A stretch of 64,000 nucleotides of DNA, taken from the NCBI GenBank assembly GCA_020636135.1, contig JACJYK010000001.1, positions 1,226,501 through 1,290,500 on the forward strand, read 5' to 3'. The notes under the pieces were generated by a model. That model was not told where the DNA came from. It worked only from the letters and a program-made list of their open reading frames with translations, and did no database searches. The translations under genes and the position numbers were made by a program. Positions 33,342-41,919 of this stretch are shown here, in pieces (within the stretch, counting starts at the first letter, position 1; the number at the start of each line of letters is the position of its first letter). The DNA is from Lewinellaceae bacterium. GTDB taxonomy: Bacteria; Bacteroidota; Bacteroidia; Chitinophagales; Saprospiraceae.

Positions 33342-35771
33342 ATGAAATCATTTAACCTGACTTTCGTATTGCTAATGCTATCTACATTCCTCTTCGCTGG
33401 TAAGGAAGGAGCTATCAATGGTAAAATACTGGACCCGCAGGGAGCAGGTGTTCCCTTTGCCAATGTGCTCCTTTTAGCCGTACAGGATAGCCAACTGGTG
33501 AAAGGGGAAGTCTCCAATGAAGATGGTGGATTCAGCATCCCGGGCATTGATGCCGGAGAATATTTCCTGCAGGTAAGCTTTATTGGTTTTGATACCTACA
33601 ACTCAACCCCATTCTCCGTGTCCGAAGGCCAGGAGATCAGCCTGCCGCCGGTTCAACTGTCTGAATCTGCCAATGAGTTGACCGAGGTGGTGGTCAAGGC
33701 AACCAAGCCATTGATTGAAGTGAAGCCGGATAAAATGGTGTTTAACATCGAAGGCAGTATTAATGCGCAGGGGAATGATGCCATGGAATTGTTGAGGAAA
33801 TCTCCTGGCGTCGTAGTAGATAACAATGATAACATCCTTCTGCAGGGTAAATCGGGTGTAAAGGTTTACATCGATGGTAAACCCTCACCTTTGAGTTCCG
33901 ATGACCTGGCAGCCATGCTGAAGACCATGCAGTCATCGGAAATTGAAGCCATCGAAATCATTACCAACCCGTCCTCCAAATACGAGGCGGAAGGAAATGC
34001 CGGGATCATCAACATAAAACTCAAGCGGGATAAGAATATGGGTGCCAATGCTACCGTAGACCTGGGGTACTCCATCGGACAATTTGCCAATTACAACGGT
34101 AAAATAAGTGCCAACCTGCGGCAGAAGGAATACAATCTCTACGGCAGTTACGGCTACAACGAAGGCCAGCATTACAATTATATGAACCTGTACCGTGAAC
34201 AGGTTGGTGGTGTATTTGATCAGAAGTCCAGCCATCAGGGTTCAAGCAACAACAACAGCTTCCGCCTGGGTGGTGACTATTTCCTGAATAAGAAGAATAC
34301 CCTGGGCTTTCTGGTGAATGGCAATGTTTCAAATTACAAATTCAATTCAGATTCCCGGATGGCTATCTCCAGAATAGGTAGTTCGACGATTGACAGCTTC
34401 TTATTGGCCACCAGCAACAACACAGGAAGCCGTTCAAATTATAATTTCAACGTGAATTACCGCTTTGACAGCGGATCTGGTACAGTCTTCAATGTGGATG
34501 CAGACTATGGACGTTATGATAACGATGGCACCGAACTGCAGCCCAACTATTATTATGCTGGGGATGAATCCGGTTCACTACTGAATCAGCGTACGTACCG
34601 GAATGTGACACCGACCATTATCGACATCTATACATTAAAGATGGATTATGAGAAAGCACTGTGGGGAGGGCAACTTGGAGCAGGAGTTAAATTTGCCCTG
34701 GTAGAAACCGACAACACCTTCAATGTCTTTAACGTATATGGGGGCGAAGAGGCTATAGATCCCAACCGCAGCAATTCCTTTTTCTATTCTGAGAATGTAA
34801 ACGCTGGATATGCCAATTATTCAAGGCAATGGAAGAAGTGGAATGTTCAGGCTGGATTGCGTATAGAGCAAACCAATTCAGAAGGTGACCTCAAAGCTTT
34901 CCTTCCCGTAGATAATCAGAATGTAAAAAGGCACTACATGGACCTGTTTCCATCCGGTGGATTGACCTATCAGGTCAACGATATCAACAGCCTCCAGCTG
35001 ACCTACAGTCGCAGGATCCAAAGGCCTAATTATCAGGACCTGAATCCTTTCCTGGGTTACCTGGATGAGTTGACCTATGAAAAAGGAAACCCTTTCCTGA
35101 ATCCGCAGTATGCGCATAACATTCAGCTTACGCACACCTACAAATACCGCTTCAACACCTCGCTTTCATACAGCCATACGACGGATCTGATCACTCGCAT
35201 TACGGATACCGCCGGGGTGGCTGCCAGCTTCATTACCTGGCTTAACCTGGCAGAGCAACATAATGTCAGCCTGACCTTCAGTGTTCCTTTCCAGATCACC
35301 AAGTGGTGGAGTTCGTTCAGCAACCTGAGCGGTTATTACACCCGGAATATCGCAGATTATGGCAATGGCAAGTCCGTAGACCTTGCTGCGACCACTTTCA
35401 ATATGTATGCTCAGGAGACATTTACCTTGCCACACGACTTCCGGCTGGAGATCTCCGGCTGGTATAATTCCCCGTCCTTGTGGGGAGGAACTTTCCGCAT
35501 GGGCGGTATGGGATCATTGGATATTGGCATTCAGAAGAAATTGCTGAATAACCGCGCTAACCTGAAGGTCAGTGTCAGCGACGTGCTCAAGACGAACAAA
35601 TGGCATGGAGTAAGCCAGTTTGGTGCTTTGTATATGAACATCAATGGTGGCTGGGACAGCCGCCGGCTGAAGGTGAACTTTACCTACCAGTTGGGAAATA
35701 ACCAGGTCAAATCAAGAAATCGCCGCACCGGCCTTGAAGACGAGCAGAACCGGATAGGGGGCGAAAATTAA
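33342..35771 (+). CDS. TonB-dependent receptor, outer-membrane beta-barrel family
   Basis: 809 residues. A signal peptide (about 1-19) is followed by a CarboxypepD_reg-like beta-sandwich (about 24-105; GKILDPQGAGVPFANVLLLA), a plug domain (about 120-225; MELLRKSPGVVVDNNDNILLQGKSGVKVYIDGKP and IEIITNPSSKYEAEGNAGIINIKLK) and a 22-strand-type barrel with DINSLQLTYSRRIQRPNYQDLNPF and LTYEKGNPFLNPQYAHN. These are hallmarks of the PF14905 family. The substrate is unknown; these proteins are not SusC, and no SusD partner is nearby. It sits between two terminators, so it is monocistronic. Confidence 0.93.
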   Translation: MKSFNLTFVLLMLSTFLFAGKEGAINGKILDPQGAGVPFANVLLLAVQDSQLVKGEVSNEDGGFSIPGIDAGEYFLQVSFIGFDTYNSTPFSVSEGQEISLPPVQLSESANELTEVVVKATKPLIEVKPDKMVFNIEGSINAQGNDAMELLRKSPGVVVDNNDNILLQGKSGVKVYIDGKPSPLSSDDLAAMLKTMQSSEIEAIEIITNPSSKYEAEGNAGIINIKLKRDKNMGANATVDLGYSIGQFANYNGKISANLRQKEYNLYGSYGYNEGQHYNYMNLYREQVGGVFDQKSSHQGSSNNNSFRLGGDYFLNKKNTLGFLVNGNVSNYKFNSDSRMAISRIGSSTIDSFLLATSNNTGSRSNYNFNVNYRFDSGSGTVFNVDADYGRYDNDGTELQPNYYYAGDESGSLLNQRTYRNVTPTIIDIYTLKMDYEKALWGGQLGAGVKFALVETDNTFNVFNVYGGEEAIDPNRSNSFFYSENVNAGYANYSRQWKKWNVQAGLRIEQTNSEGDLKAFLPVDNQNVKRHYMDLFPSGGLTYQVNDINSLQLTYSRRIQRPNYQDLNPFLGYLDELTYEKGNPFLNPQYAHNIQLTHTYKYRFNTSLSYSHTTDLITRITDTAGVAASFITWLNLAEQHNVSLTFSVPFQITKWWSSFSNLSGYYTRNIADYGNGKSVDLAATTFNMYAQETFTLPHDFRLEISGWYNSPSLWGGTFRMGGMGSLDIGIQKKLLNNRANLKVSVSDVLKTNKWHGVSQFGALYMNINGGWDSRRLKVNFTYQLGNNQVKSRNRRTGLEDEQNRIGGEN

Positions 35772-35795
35772 TTGTAATCTGTTCTTCATCTGCAT

Positions 35796-35831
35796 AAGGC
35801 ATCCTTTTAACCGGGGATGCCTTTTGTTTTA
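35796..35831 (+). terminator. Rho-independent terminator
   Basis: AAGGCATCC and GGATGCCTT form a nine-base stem around a ten-base loop, followed by TTGTTTTAG. It reaches the last codon of the convergent sigma-factor gene. Confidence 0.88.
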
Positions 35832-37058
35832 GGTGCTTTGTAAAGTCAACAATTTACTTTCCAGGAGATCGCGTTCGGTACTGGTCTTAACGAGCTCAAT
35901 TGCTTTCCGGAGATGGGCAATGGCCAGGTCAGGAAGATCCGGCAGAAATAACGTGGATAGCAGGGAGTGATAATACGGGTTGTTTTCCAGCTTTAATTTT
36001 AAGGCTTCTTTTCTGGCTACCTCATTGCCTTTGACTTTGGACAGCGCATAGGTGCGGTTGAGTGCAGCTATTGGCGAATATTCCAGGACCAGCAAATGGT
36101 TGTAGAGGTCCAGGATATTAGCCCACTTTGCCGGAGTATCTTCTTTCTGTGTGTGCCAATAAGCTATACCTGCCTCAAGATGATAGCGGGATAGATGGTT
36201 TCCCTGGGCTGCCTGATGGAATAAATAAGTCCCCCGGATTATCATGGGTTGATCCCACAATGCCGGATCCTGGTCCTGGTAAAGAATGGGGTGACCGAAT
36301 TGATCTCTTCGCGCCGGGAACCTGGAGGCATGAAAGCACATCAATGCCATCAGCGCATAGACTTCCGGAATTTGGGTGACCGGAGTCTGGAGTAGCAAAT
36401 CTGTCAACCGGATTGCTTCTCCTGCCAGGTCTTCCCGGATAATCGAGTCATGGCTCTCTGAGTAATAGCCTTCATTGAACAACAGATAGAGCATGGTGAG
36501 GACCGTCGGCAGGTGGTCGTTTACCTGCCTGGCCGAGGGTGTTTCCAGCGAAACGCCTTCGAGACGAAGTTTCTGTTTTGCCCGGTAGAGTCTTTTGTGG
36601 ATCGTTTCTTTACTGGTAAGCAGTGCATTGGCAAGCTCATCAATGCCAAATCCACACAGAACGCGAAGTGCCAGTCCTATTTGATCCCGGGGATGGATGG
36701 AAGAGCGGCAAATGGCAAAAAGCATGCTGAGCTGGCTATCGCGGATGTACCCTTCAGAAAGATCTATATAGTCGGTTTCGCTGGCATGCAGTGAAATGAA
36801 GTCTGCTTCCTTTGTCTTAAAATTCTGGTGTCGTCTGATCCAGTTCAGGGCATTGTTTTTCGCCACTGCATACAGCCAGGCCCGTGGATTTCCAGGGATT
36901 TGACCATAGGTCCAGGATTCGAGGGCTTTGGCAAAAGTAGCGCTGGCAATATCCTCTGCATCCTCTAAATGCTCAAATCCGACATATCTTGTCAGCACTG
37001 CTGTGATCTTTCCGAACTCAGTCCGGAAGAGATGTGGTATTAATGCTTCAGAATTCAT
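35829..37058 (-). CDS. ECF42-type sigma factor with long C-terminal domain
   Basis: 409 residues from the ATG at 37058; an upstream in-frame ATG at 37124 adds 22 unfamiliar residues. Region 2 (about 5-75; EHLEDAEDIASATFAKALESW, NPRAWLYAVAKNNALNWIRR) and region 4 (about 110-165; GFGIDELANALLTSKETIHKRLYRAKQKLR) are followed by about 240 helical residues (LLFNEGYYSESHD, ALMCFHASRFPARRD, IAALNRTYALSKVKGNE) known as the C-terminal extension of ECF42 factors. Members lack a classical anti-sigma and are usually next to a DGPF/YCII protein, exactly as here. The extension is thought to be needed for activity. Confidence 0.9.
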   Translation of the reverse strand: MNSEALIPHLFRTEFGKITAVLTRYVGFEHLEDAEDIASATFAKALESWTYGQIPGNPRAWLYAVAKNNALNWIRRHQNFKTKEADFISLHASETDYIDLSEGYIRDSQLSMLFAICRSSIHPRDQIGLALRVLCGFGIDELANALLTSKETIHKRLYRAKQKLRLEGVSLETPSARQVNDHLPTVLTMLYLLFNEGYYSESHDSIIREDLAGEAIRLTDLLLQTPVTQIPEVYALMALMCFHASRFPARRDQFGHPILYQDQDPALWDQPMIIRGTYLFHQAAQGNHLSRYHLEAGIAYWHTQKEDTPAKWANILDLYNHLLVLEYSPIAALNRTYALSKVKGNEVARKEALKLKLENNPYYHSLLSTLFLPDLPDLAIAHLRKAIELVKTSTERDLLESKLLTLQST

Positions 37059-37107
37059 AACGGTAACCGGTATCCGGTGGTCAGACCGGATACCGGTCGT
37101 GCATAAC

Positions 37108-37452
37108 TCATCTGTGTGTCGCAATCTTTCTGACCTCTACGGTATTGCCATCACCCTGCAGGACAGGACAACCTTTGGCAAATGCAACGGCTTCATCAAT
37201 GGATTCTGCCCGGACAATGATCAGGCCACCGATGGTTTCTTTAATGTCACCAAATGGGCCATTGGTCACCACATCATTGAAGTGGACTACCCTGGCGTCA
37301 TCAAAAATCAGTCCCTGGCTACCGACAAATTTATTCTGGGCGGCAATACCTCCGATCCAATCCATGGTTTGTTTCATCCAGATTTGCATTTGTTCGGGTG
37401 AGGCGATCCTGGACCCGTCCTCATGGCGCATAATCAACGAATATTCATTCAT
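37108..37452 (-). CDS. YCII-related DGPF-domain protein
   Basis: 114 residues of the YCII/DGPF family, a small alpha-beta barrel related to the dimeric chlorite-dismutase/muconolactone fold. The name-giving motif appears as NGPFGDIKETIGGLIIVRAESIDEAVAFAKGCP (the usual DGPF Asp is Asn here). The gene is transcribed just ahead of the ECF42 sigma factor with a 49-base gap. This pairing is typical and suggests the protein is either a target or a modulator of the sigma factor. No enzymatic activity is established. Confidence 0.9.
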   Translation of the reverse strand: MNEYSLIMRHEDGSRIASPEQMQIWMKQTMDWIGGIAAQNKFVGSQGLIFDDARVVHFNDVVTNGPFGDIKETIGGLIIVRAESIDEAVAFAKGCPVLQGDGNTVEVRKIATHR

Positions 37453-37560
37453 ACTGTTCGTTTTGTGTCTGTCAGTAAATGCAGACGATGATCTAATTTA
37501 TTTCATCCTGATGACAATCGGGCAGTTCGGATTTGGACAAATCCTGTGAAAAAAATTTAA

Positions 37561-38904
37561 TTATCGCCAGGTACGCGCTTTCATTTCCAGATACCGGTTG
37601 ATCAGGTTGATGGTCAGCTCTTCCGGTTTGGTGTAAAGTGACTGAATGCCATGTAGACCCATCTGGTAGATCATCTGTTTTTTTTCAGCGAGGATCTTCT
37701 CAGCCAGGGTGTGGTGATAGATCATACGAAGGTCTTTGGGCACGTCCTGTATATAACGTTCAAGTTCTGTGTTCTCAAAAAAAACGGGAACAAGCAAATG
37801 TCGCTTGTTGATAAGTCGGAGGATGGGTAAAACCCTTTCAAATGCAGGCAAGCTTTCAAAATTCACGAATAAAAAAAGGAGGGAGCGCACTTTCAGCGAT
37901 CGGCGAATGGTGGAATAAAGCATTTCATAATCCGACTCACCCGACGATGGCTGCAGGTCGAAAAGTTGTTCCAGTAGGAGATGCTTTTGCCGGGAAGAAG
38001 CATTTGCCTGTAGAAAAACATCGGTTTTTTCGGCGAAAGATAACAACCCGATCTGGTCATACTTTGCAAGAGCTGTATTCGCCAATACCAGACCGGCATT
38101 GATCGAATGATCGAGGAGGGTAAGTCCATCGAATGGTAATTGCATGGAGCGGCTACGGTCAAGCAGGAGGTAGATTGGTTGGGCCCTTTCATCTTCATAA
38201 TGATTGACCTGTAGGTCCTGACCCCGGCTGCTGGCTTTCCAGTTGATGCGCTGGAAGTCATCACCGGTCACATAATGCCGGATGTGGTCGAACTCCTGGC
38301 TTTGTCCAATCCGGCGAACCTGCTTGATGCCGTAATGCGCAGCCAGGGGAGTAGCCAGTATGGCTTGCATCTCCCTGACCAATTTTACGGAAGGGTAGAC
38401 AGGGATACGAGAGGATTGTCCGGTAACCATCCGGCGCGATATCAGGCCCAGAGGTGATTCTAAAAGTAGTATCGTTTGACCAAACTCATAAGTTCCACGA
38501 TCCTTCGGGATTAAATGATAGGTCCAGTTACAGTTTCCATTGGGTTCCAGAGAAGTAGAATAATGTAGATCCCGAATCTGGAATTCAAACGGAACCTCAT
38601 CCAAAATCTGGATTTTTAGAAGGAGGTCGGTATGGTTTTGTACGGTGATAGTAACGGATTCGCTGTACCCTAATGACAACAGTTCACTCATAGACCGCGT
38701 ACTGCTCACCGGTTCGCTGGTTCGGAATAACCAATAAAGATCCAGTAGGGTAAGGATGCCTATTACTGACAGGAGGTAAGGACCCAAAGCAAACAAGGGT
38801 GTGATAAAATAAGAGAGGATGAAATAAATGACCAGGCTTCCCCATATCAGGAAAAACTGCGGAGTCAAATAAGCATTTCGTCCTATGTAAGCAAAGCTAT
38901 TCAT
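37561..38904 (-). CDS. DUF58 domain membrane protein
   Basis: 447 residues. Two N-terminal hydrophobic helices (about 14-60), a beta-rich middle, then the DUF58 motif region (FDHIRHYVTGDDFQRINWKASSRGQDLQVNHYEDER, about 205-240) and a VWA-like fold with LLLDRSRSMQLPF as the metal-site loop. DUF58 proteins nearly always sit beside MoxR ATPases, as here (two bases after the MoxR stop). They are presumed partners in assembling or activating envelope complexes. It is the last gene of the MoxR cluster. Confidence 0.92.
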   Translation of the reverse strand: MNSFAYIGRNAYLTPQFFLIWGSLVIYFILSYFITPLFALGPYLLSVIGILTLLDLYWLFRTSEPVSSTRSMSELLSLGYSESVTITVQNHTDLLLKIQILDEVPFEFQIRDLHYSTSLEPNGNCNWTYHLIPKDRGTYEFGQTILLLESPLGLISRRMVTGQSSRIPVYPSVKLVREMQAILATPLAAHYGIKQVRRIGQSQEFDHIRHYVTGDDFQRINWKASSRGQDLQVNHYEDERAQPIYLLLDRSRSMQLPFDGLTLLDHSINAGLVLANTALAKYDQIGLLSFAEKTDVFLQANASSRQKHLLLEQLFDLQPSSGESDYEMLYSTIRRSLKVRSLLFLFVNFESLPAFERVLPILRLINKRHLLVPVFFENTELERYIQDVPKDLRMIYHHTLAEKILAEKKQMIYQMGLHGIQSLYTKPEELTINLINRYLEMKARTWR

Positions 38905-38906
38905 CG

Positions 38907-39896
38907 TTAACGCGGTACCGGTATCGTTTCGATAAGCTGACGGATAATATCGTTCGGTTTGATGCCTTGAATTTCTTTATCTGCCGAAAGAATGATGCGA
39001 TGGTTCAGTACAGGATATGCCAGTTCCTTGATGTCTTCCGGAAGTACATACCGGCGGCCATGCAATGCAGCTTTCGCTTTCGCAGAATGCATGATGGCAA
39101 GGGATGCGCGGGGTGAGGCACCGAGGAAGAGGTCCGCAGTGGCCCGGGTGCGATGGATAATTTCTGCAATGTAATCCAGCAGATCGTCCTTGATATGAAT
39201 ACCGGCCACGATGGATTGGGCCCGTTTCAGGTTTTCACCATCAAAAACGGGTTCTATCCTTTCAAGCAACAAGGTGTTTCCGGGATTATTAAACCGGCGA
39301 AGTATTGCTTTTTCTTCCTCCAGTGATGGATAATCCATTTCAATGCGAAAATGAAAGCGATCCAGCTGAGCCTCGGGTAACTTGTACGTGCCTTCTTGTT
39401 CGATGGGGTTCTGGGTAGCCAGAACCAGGTATGGGAATTGCATGGGATAGCTGGTACCATCTACTGTCACCTGCCGCTCCTGCATAACTTCAAACAAGGC
39501 TGCCTGTGTCTTTGCCGGGGCGCGATTCACTTCATCGATCAGTACCAGGTTGGAAAATAGTGGTCCGGGCTTAAATTCAAATTCGACGTTCCTGGTATTG
39601 AAGACCATCGTACCGATGATATCTGCAGGCATCAGATCAGGAGTGAACTGGATACGCTTAAACGGCGCCTTTATGGCTTTGGCAAACAATCTGGCCGTGA
39701 GGGTTTTGCCTATTCCTGGAACGCCTTCCAGCAGGATATGGCCATTGACAAGGAGTGCGATCATCAATAAGTCGATCATGTCTTCCTGGCCAACGATGAT
39801 GGAGTGAATTTCTTCTTTTAATCGACGATGTTGTTCCTGCAGCCATAACAGGTCTGCGTCCGGGGCATACAAATAGTCTGTATTTTCTTCAGTCAT
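38907..39896 (-). CDS. MoxR-family AAA+ ATPase
   Basis: 329 residues. Walker A GVPGIGKTLTARLFAKA near residues 58-74, Walker B LVLIDEVNRAPAKTQAALFEVM near 118, sensor 1 LVLATQNPIEQEGTYKLPEAQLDRF, and the C-terminal AAA lid (DLFLGASPRASLAIMHSAKAKA). MoxR ATPases act as chaperones for the maturation of metalloenzymes or membrane complexes, together with VWA and DUF58 partners. It lies between DUF4350 (six-base gap) and DUF58 (two-base gap), so all are co-expressed. Confidence 0.96.
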   Translation of the reverse strand: MTEENTDYLYAPDADLLWLQEQHRRLKEEIHSIIVGQEDMIDLLMIALLVNGHILLEGVPGIGKTLTARLFAKAIKAPFKRIQFTPDLMPADIIGTMVFNTRNVEFEFKPGPLFSNLVLIDEVNRAPAKTQAALFEVMQERQVTVDGTSYPMQFPYLVLATQNPIEQEGTYKLPEAQLDRFHFRIEMDYPSLEEEKAILRRFNNPGNTLLLERIEPVFDGENLKRAQSIVAGIHIKDDLLDYIAEIIHRTRATADLFLGASPRASLAIMHSAKAKAALHGRRYVLPEDIKELAYPVLNHRIILSADKEIQGIKPNDIIRQLIETIPVPR

Positions 39897-39902
39897 GACA
39901 GA

Positions 39903-41198
39903 TCAAGCTTTAAATTTTGAATTTGCAGATGTAACTTTTGTTTCATTATGGTTGATTTGGGCCAGAATTCGTTGCAGTTTTTCTTCGTAAGCAATTACCT
40001 CCCGGGAAGGGATGGCCGGACGGCGGACCAGTGAAGTATATTTTTCCTTTATTGCTTCGATCTCCGAAATTGGAATGCCGGATTTAGAGGCCACTTCTTT
40101 GGTGAAACCGGATGATTGGGTCGAAATCTGAATATTCAGCATGTTTCGCAAGCCTTGCCAGAACAGTTCTGAACGCATTTTCAGCCAGGGCAAATGATCT
40201 CCGGTGGAAAAATACAAGTCACCCAGCGTCTCGGCATAATGGATGGAGGTGTTTTCGATTTGTTTGAGAACAGGTATCGCACGTTGCCGGCGTCGGATCT
40301 GGGAAAGTACATACAATAAGGCTCCTGCCAGGATCAGATACCAGGCCCATCGCAAAGCAGGGTGTTTCAGGATGTAATCCAGGTAAGAACTGGGCCTCGG
40401 AGGAGGGTTTGTAAATGGTAATTTACTATGCTCGTCCCAGAACACAGGGCCCTGTGGCATGGCCGAGGCCAGATACTCGAGATGGCGCTTGCCTGCTTCT
40501 TCCCGCATAAAATAATTGGTGAAACACAAAGGGGCTGCATGCAGGATAAACCGGCCTTCGCCCATTGGTATGGCTATGCAAAGCGCTTCAGGATCATCCG
40601 CTACCAGGATTTCCCGGATGAGCGTGTCCGGGAAGATCTGTTGCGAGTCAGCCAGATAAAATACGGGGCGTACCAGCTCCGTTGTGTCAATGTTTTTTGT
40701 TACAAAGGAAAGTGTGTCCCATAACTGTATTGAATCCATCGATGGGATACTCAGAAACCAGGATGTATCCTGGCCAAATGAAAAATCGGACTCCACGATC
40801 CATTCTTGCTCTTCATCCAGGATCAGGTTGGACAATTCAAACCAATTCTCAAACGACATGAATGCGGTGCCACCACGGTCTACAAATTGTGCTAGCTCTC
40901 TGAAATCGTTTGGTTGGTAATAAGCTTTCTGACCAATACAGACATAGGTAGCGTTTCCGGGATCCGATATCGTATCCAGTGTGCTTTCCAGGTCATGATA
41001 AATGGTTATTACGGAATCACCACCCAGCATCCGGCCCAACAATTCATGCGTTAACCAAAGATCATAAGGGTTTTTCTGGTGGATGGAATAGCTTCTGCCC
41101 CAGTGCACAACTTGTACGGGCCTGAACAAAATATACCAGGCTATTAAAGCCAGTATTATGATGCCGGTCAATGCTATGGCAACTCTGGATTTACGCAT
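39903..41198 (-). CDS. DUF4350 membrane protein
   Basis: 431 residues. One N-terminal membrane helix (about 7-26), a periplasmic alpha/beta domain with NPYDLWLTHELLGRMLG and FVDRGGTAFMSFENWF (typical DUF4350, a GATase-like fold), then a second helix (about 282-302) and a cytosolic helical tail. DUF4350 proteins are regular members of MoxR-DUF58 clusters in Bacteroidota and Actinobacteria, with no known activity. Its start overlaps the DUF4129-like gene by eight bases. Confidence 0.85.
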   Translation of the reverse strand: MRKSRVAIALTGIIILALIAWYILFRPVQVVHWGRSYSIHQKNPYDLWLTHELLGRMLGGDSVITIYHDLESTLDTISDPGNATYVCIGQKAYYQPNDFRELAQFVDRGGTAFMSFENWFELSNLILDEEQEWIVESDFSFGQDTSWFLSIPSMDSIQLWDTLSFVTKNIDTTELVRPVFYLADSQQIFPDTLIREILVADDPEALCIAIPMGEGRFILHAAPLCFTNYFMREEAGKRHLEYLASAMPQGPVFWDEHSKLPFTNPPPRPSSYLDYILKHPALRWAWYLILAGALLYVLSQIRRRQRAIPVLKQIENTSIHYAETLGDLYFSTGDHLPWLKMRSELFWQGLRNMLNIQISTQSSGFTKEVASKSGIPISEIEAIKEKYTSLVRRPAIPSREVIAYEEKLQRILAQINHNETKVTSANSKFKA

Positions 41199-41919
41199 GC
41201 GTTGCCAGAGATTGAATTATTTGCAAGAAGGCATCGCTTTTGTTGATCTCGGCTTGCAGAATGGACTCGGATGCACGATATCCTCCGTACCATATCAGTT
41301 CATAAAATTGGGCAATAGGAATAAAATGCGACTGCAGGGGAGGATGGGGTTGCAATTCGCTGCGATACGCAGCATTGGTTTTACCTTTGCGCCAATCGAC
41401 CAGATTGTTTTTGTGCAATAACCATAAAGCATATAAAAACTGATACCGGATGACCTGGATCAGATCCTGTTGCTTTCTGGCCTCGGCAATCCGGTCCAAA
41501 AACCATGGTTCCGTAAATGCTGTAAGGGTTGTTTCCGGCAATACAGATTCATCGGGTCTCACAGGGGATTGGATAATCCTCCGGATCCGGATGTTTCGGA
41601 ATAATAGAAAAAGGAATATTGCTCCCACGGCAATCAATAATATACGGATGATTTTATTGACCCAATTTGGTATTATTCCGTGCTTTTCCGGTTGTCGTTT
41701 GGTGACGGTTTCAGTTTCTGTTGCTGTTTTCTGAGTTCCTTGCCCTCCGCGAACATTTCGGTTTTTCTCCCACCTTGATGCCGGATCTTCATAAGATGGA
41801 AGCTGTCGGATTTTCGCTTTCCATTCCGTCGTATCGAGTGAGACAGGGTTCTGCCCCGATACGATGGTGCTTGCCACGCTTAACAAGACCCAGGTAATCG
41901 CCATCAGTCGCCTAGTCAT
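41191..41919 (-). CDS. DUF4129-like membrane protein of the MoxR cluster
   Basis: 242 residues. A signal peptide (about 1-22), a hydrophilic Thr/Lys-rich stretch, one membrane helix (about 87-107, IIRILLIAVGAIFLFLLF), then a cytosolic DUF4129 domain with RYQFLYALWLLHKNNLVDWRKGKTN and FIPIAQFYELIWYGG. This domain occurs next to DUF4350 and MoxR genes in this order. It overlaps both neighbours by eight bases, an arrangement that favours coupled translation. Function unknown. Confidence 0.85.
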   Translation of the reverse strand: MTRRLMAITWVLLSVASTIVSGQNPVSLDTTEWKAKIRQLPSYEDPASRWEKNRNVRGGQGTQKTATETETVTKRQPEKHGIIPNWVNKIIRILLIAVGAIFLFLLFRNIRIRRIIQSPVRPDESVLPETTLTAFTEPWFLDRIAEARKQQDLIQVIRYQFLYALWLLHKNNLVDWRKGKTNAAYRSELQPHPPLQSHFIPIAQFYELIWYGGYRASESILQAEINKSDAFLQIIQSLATHA

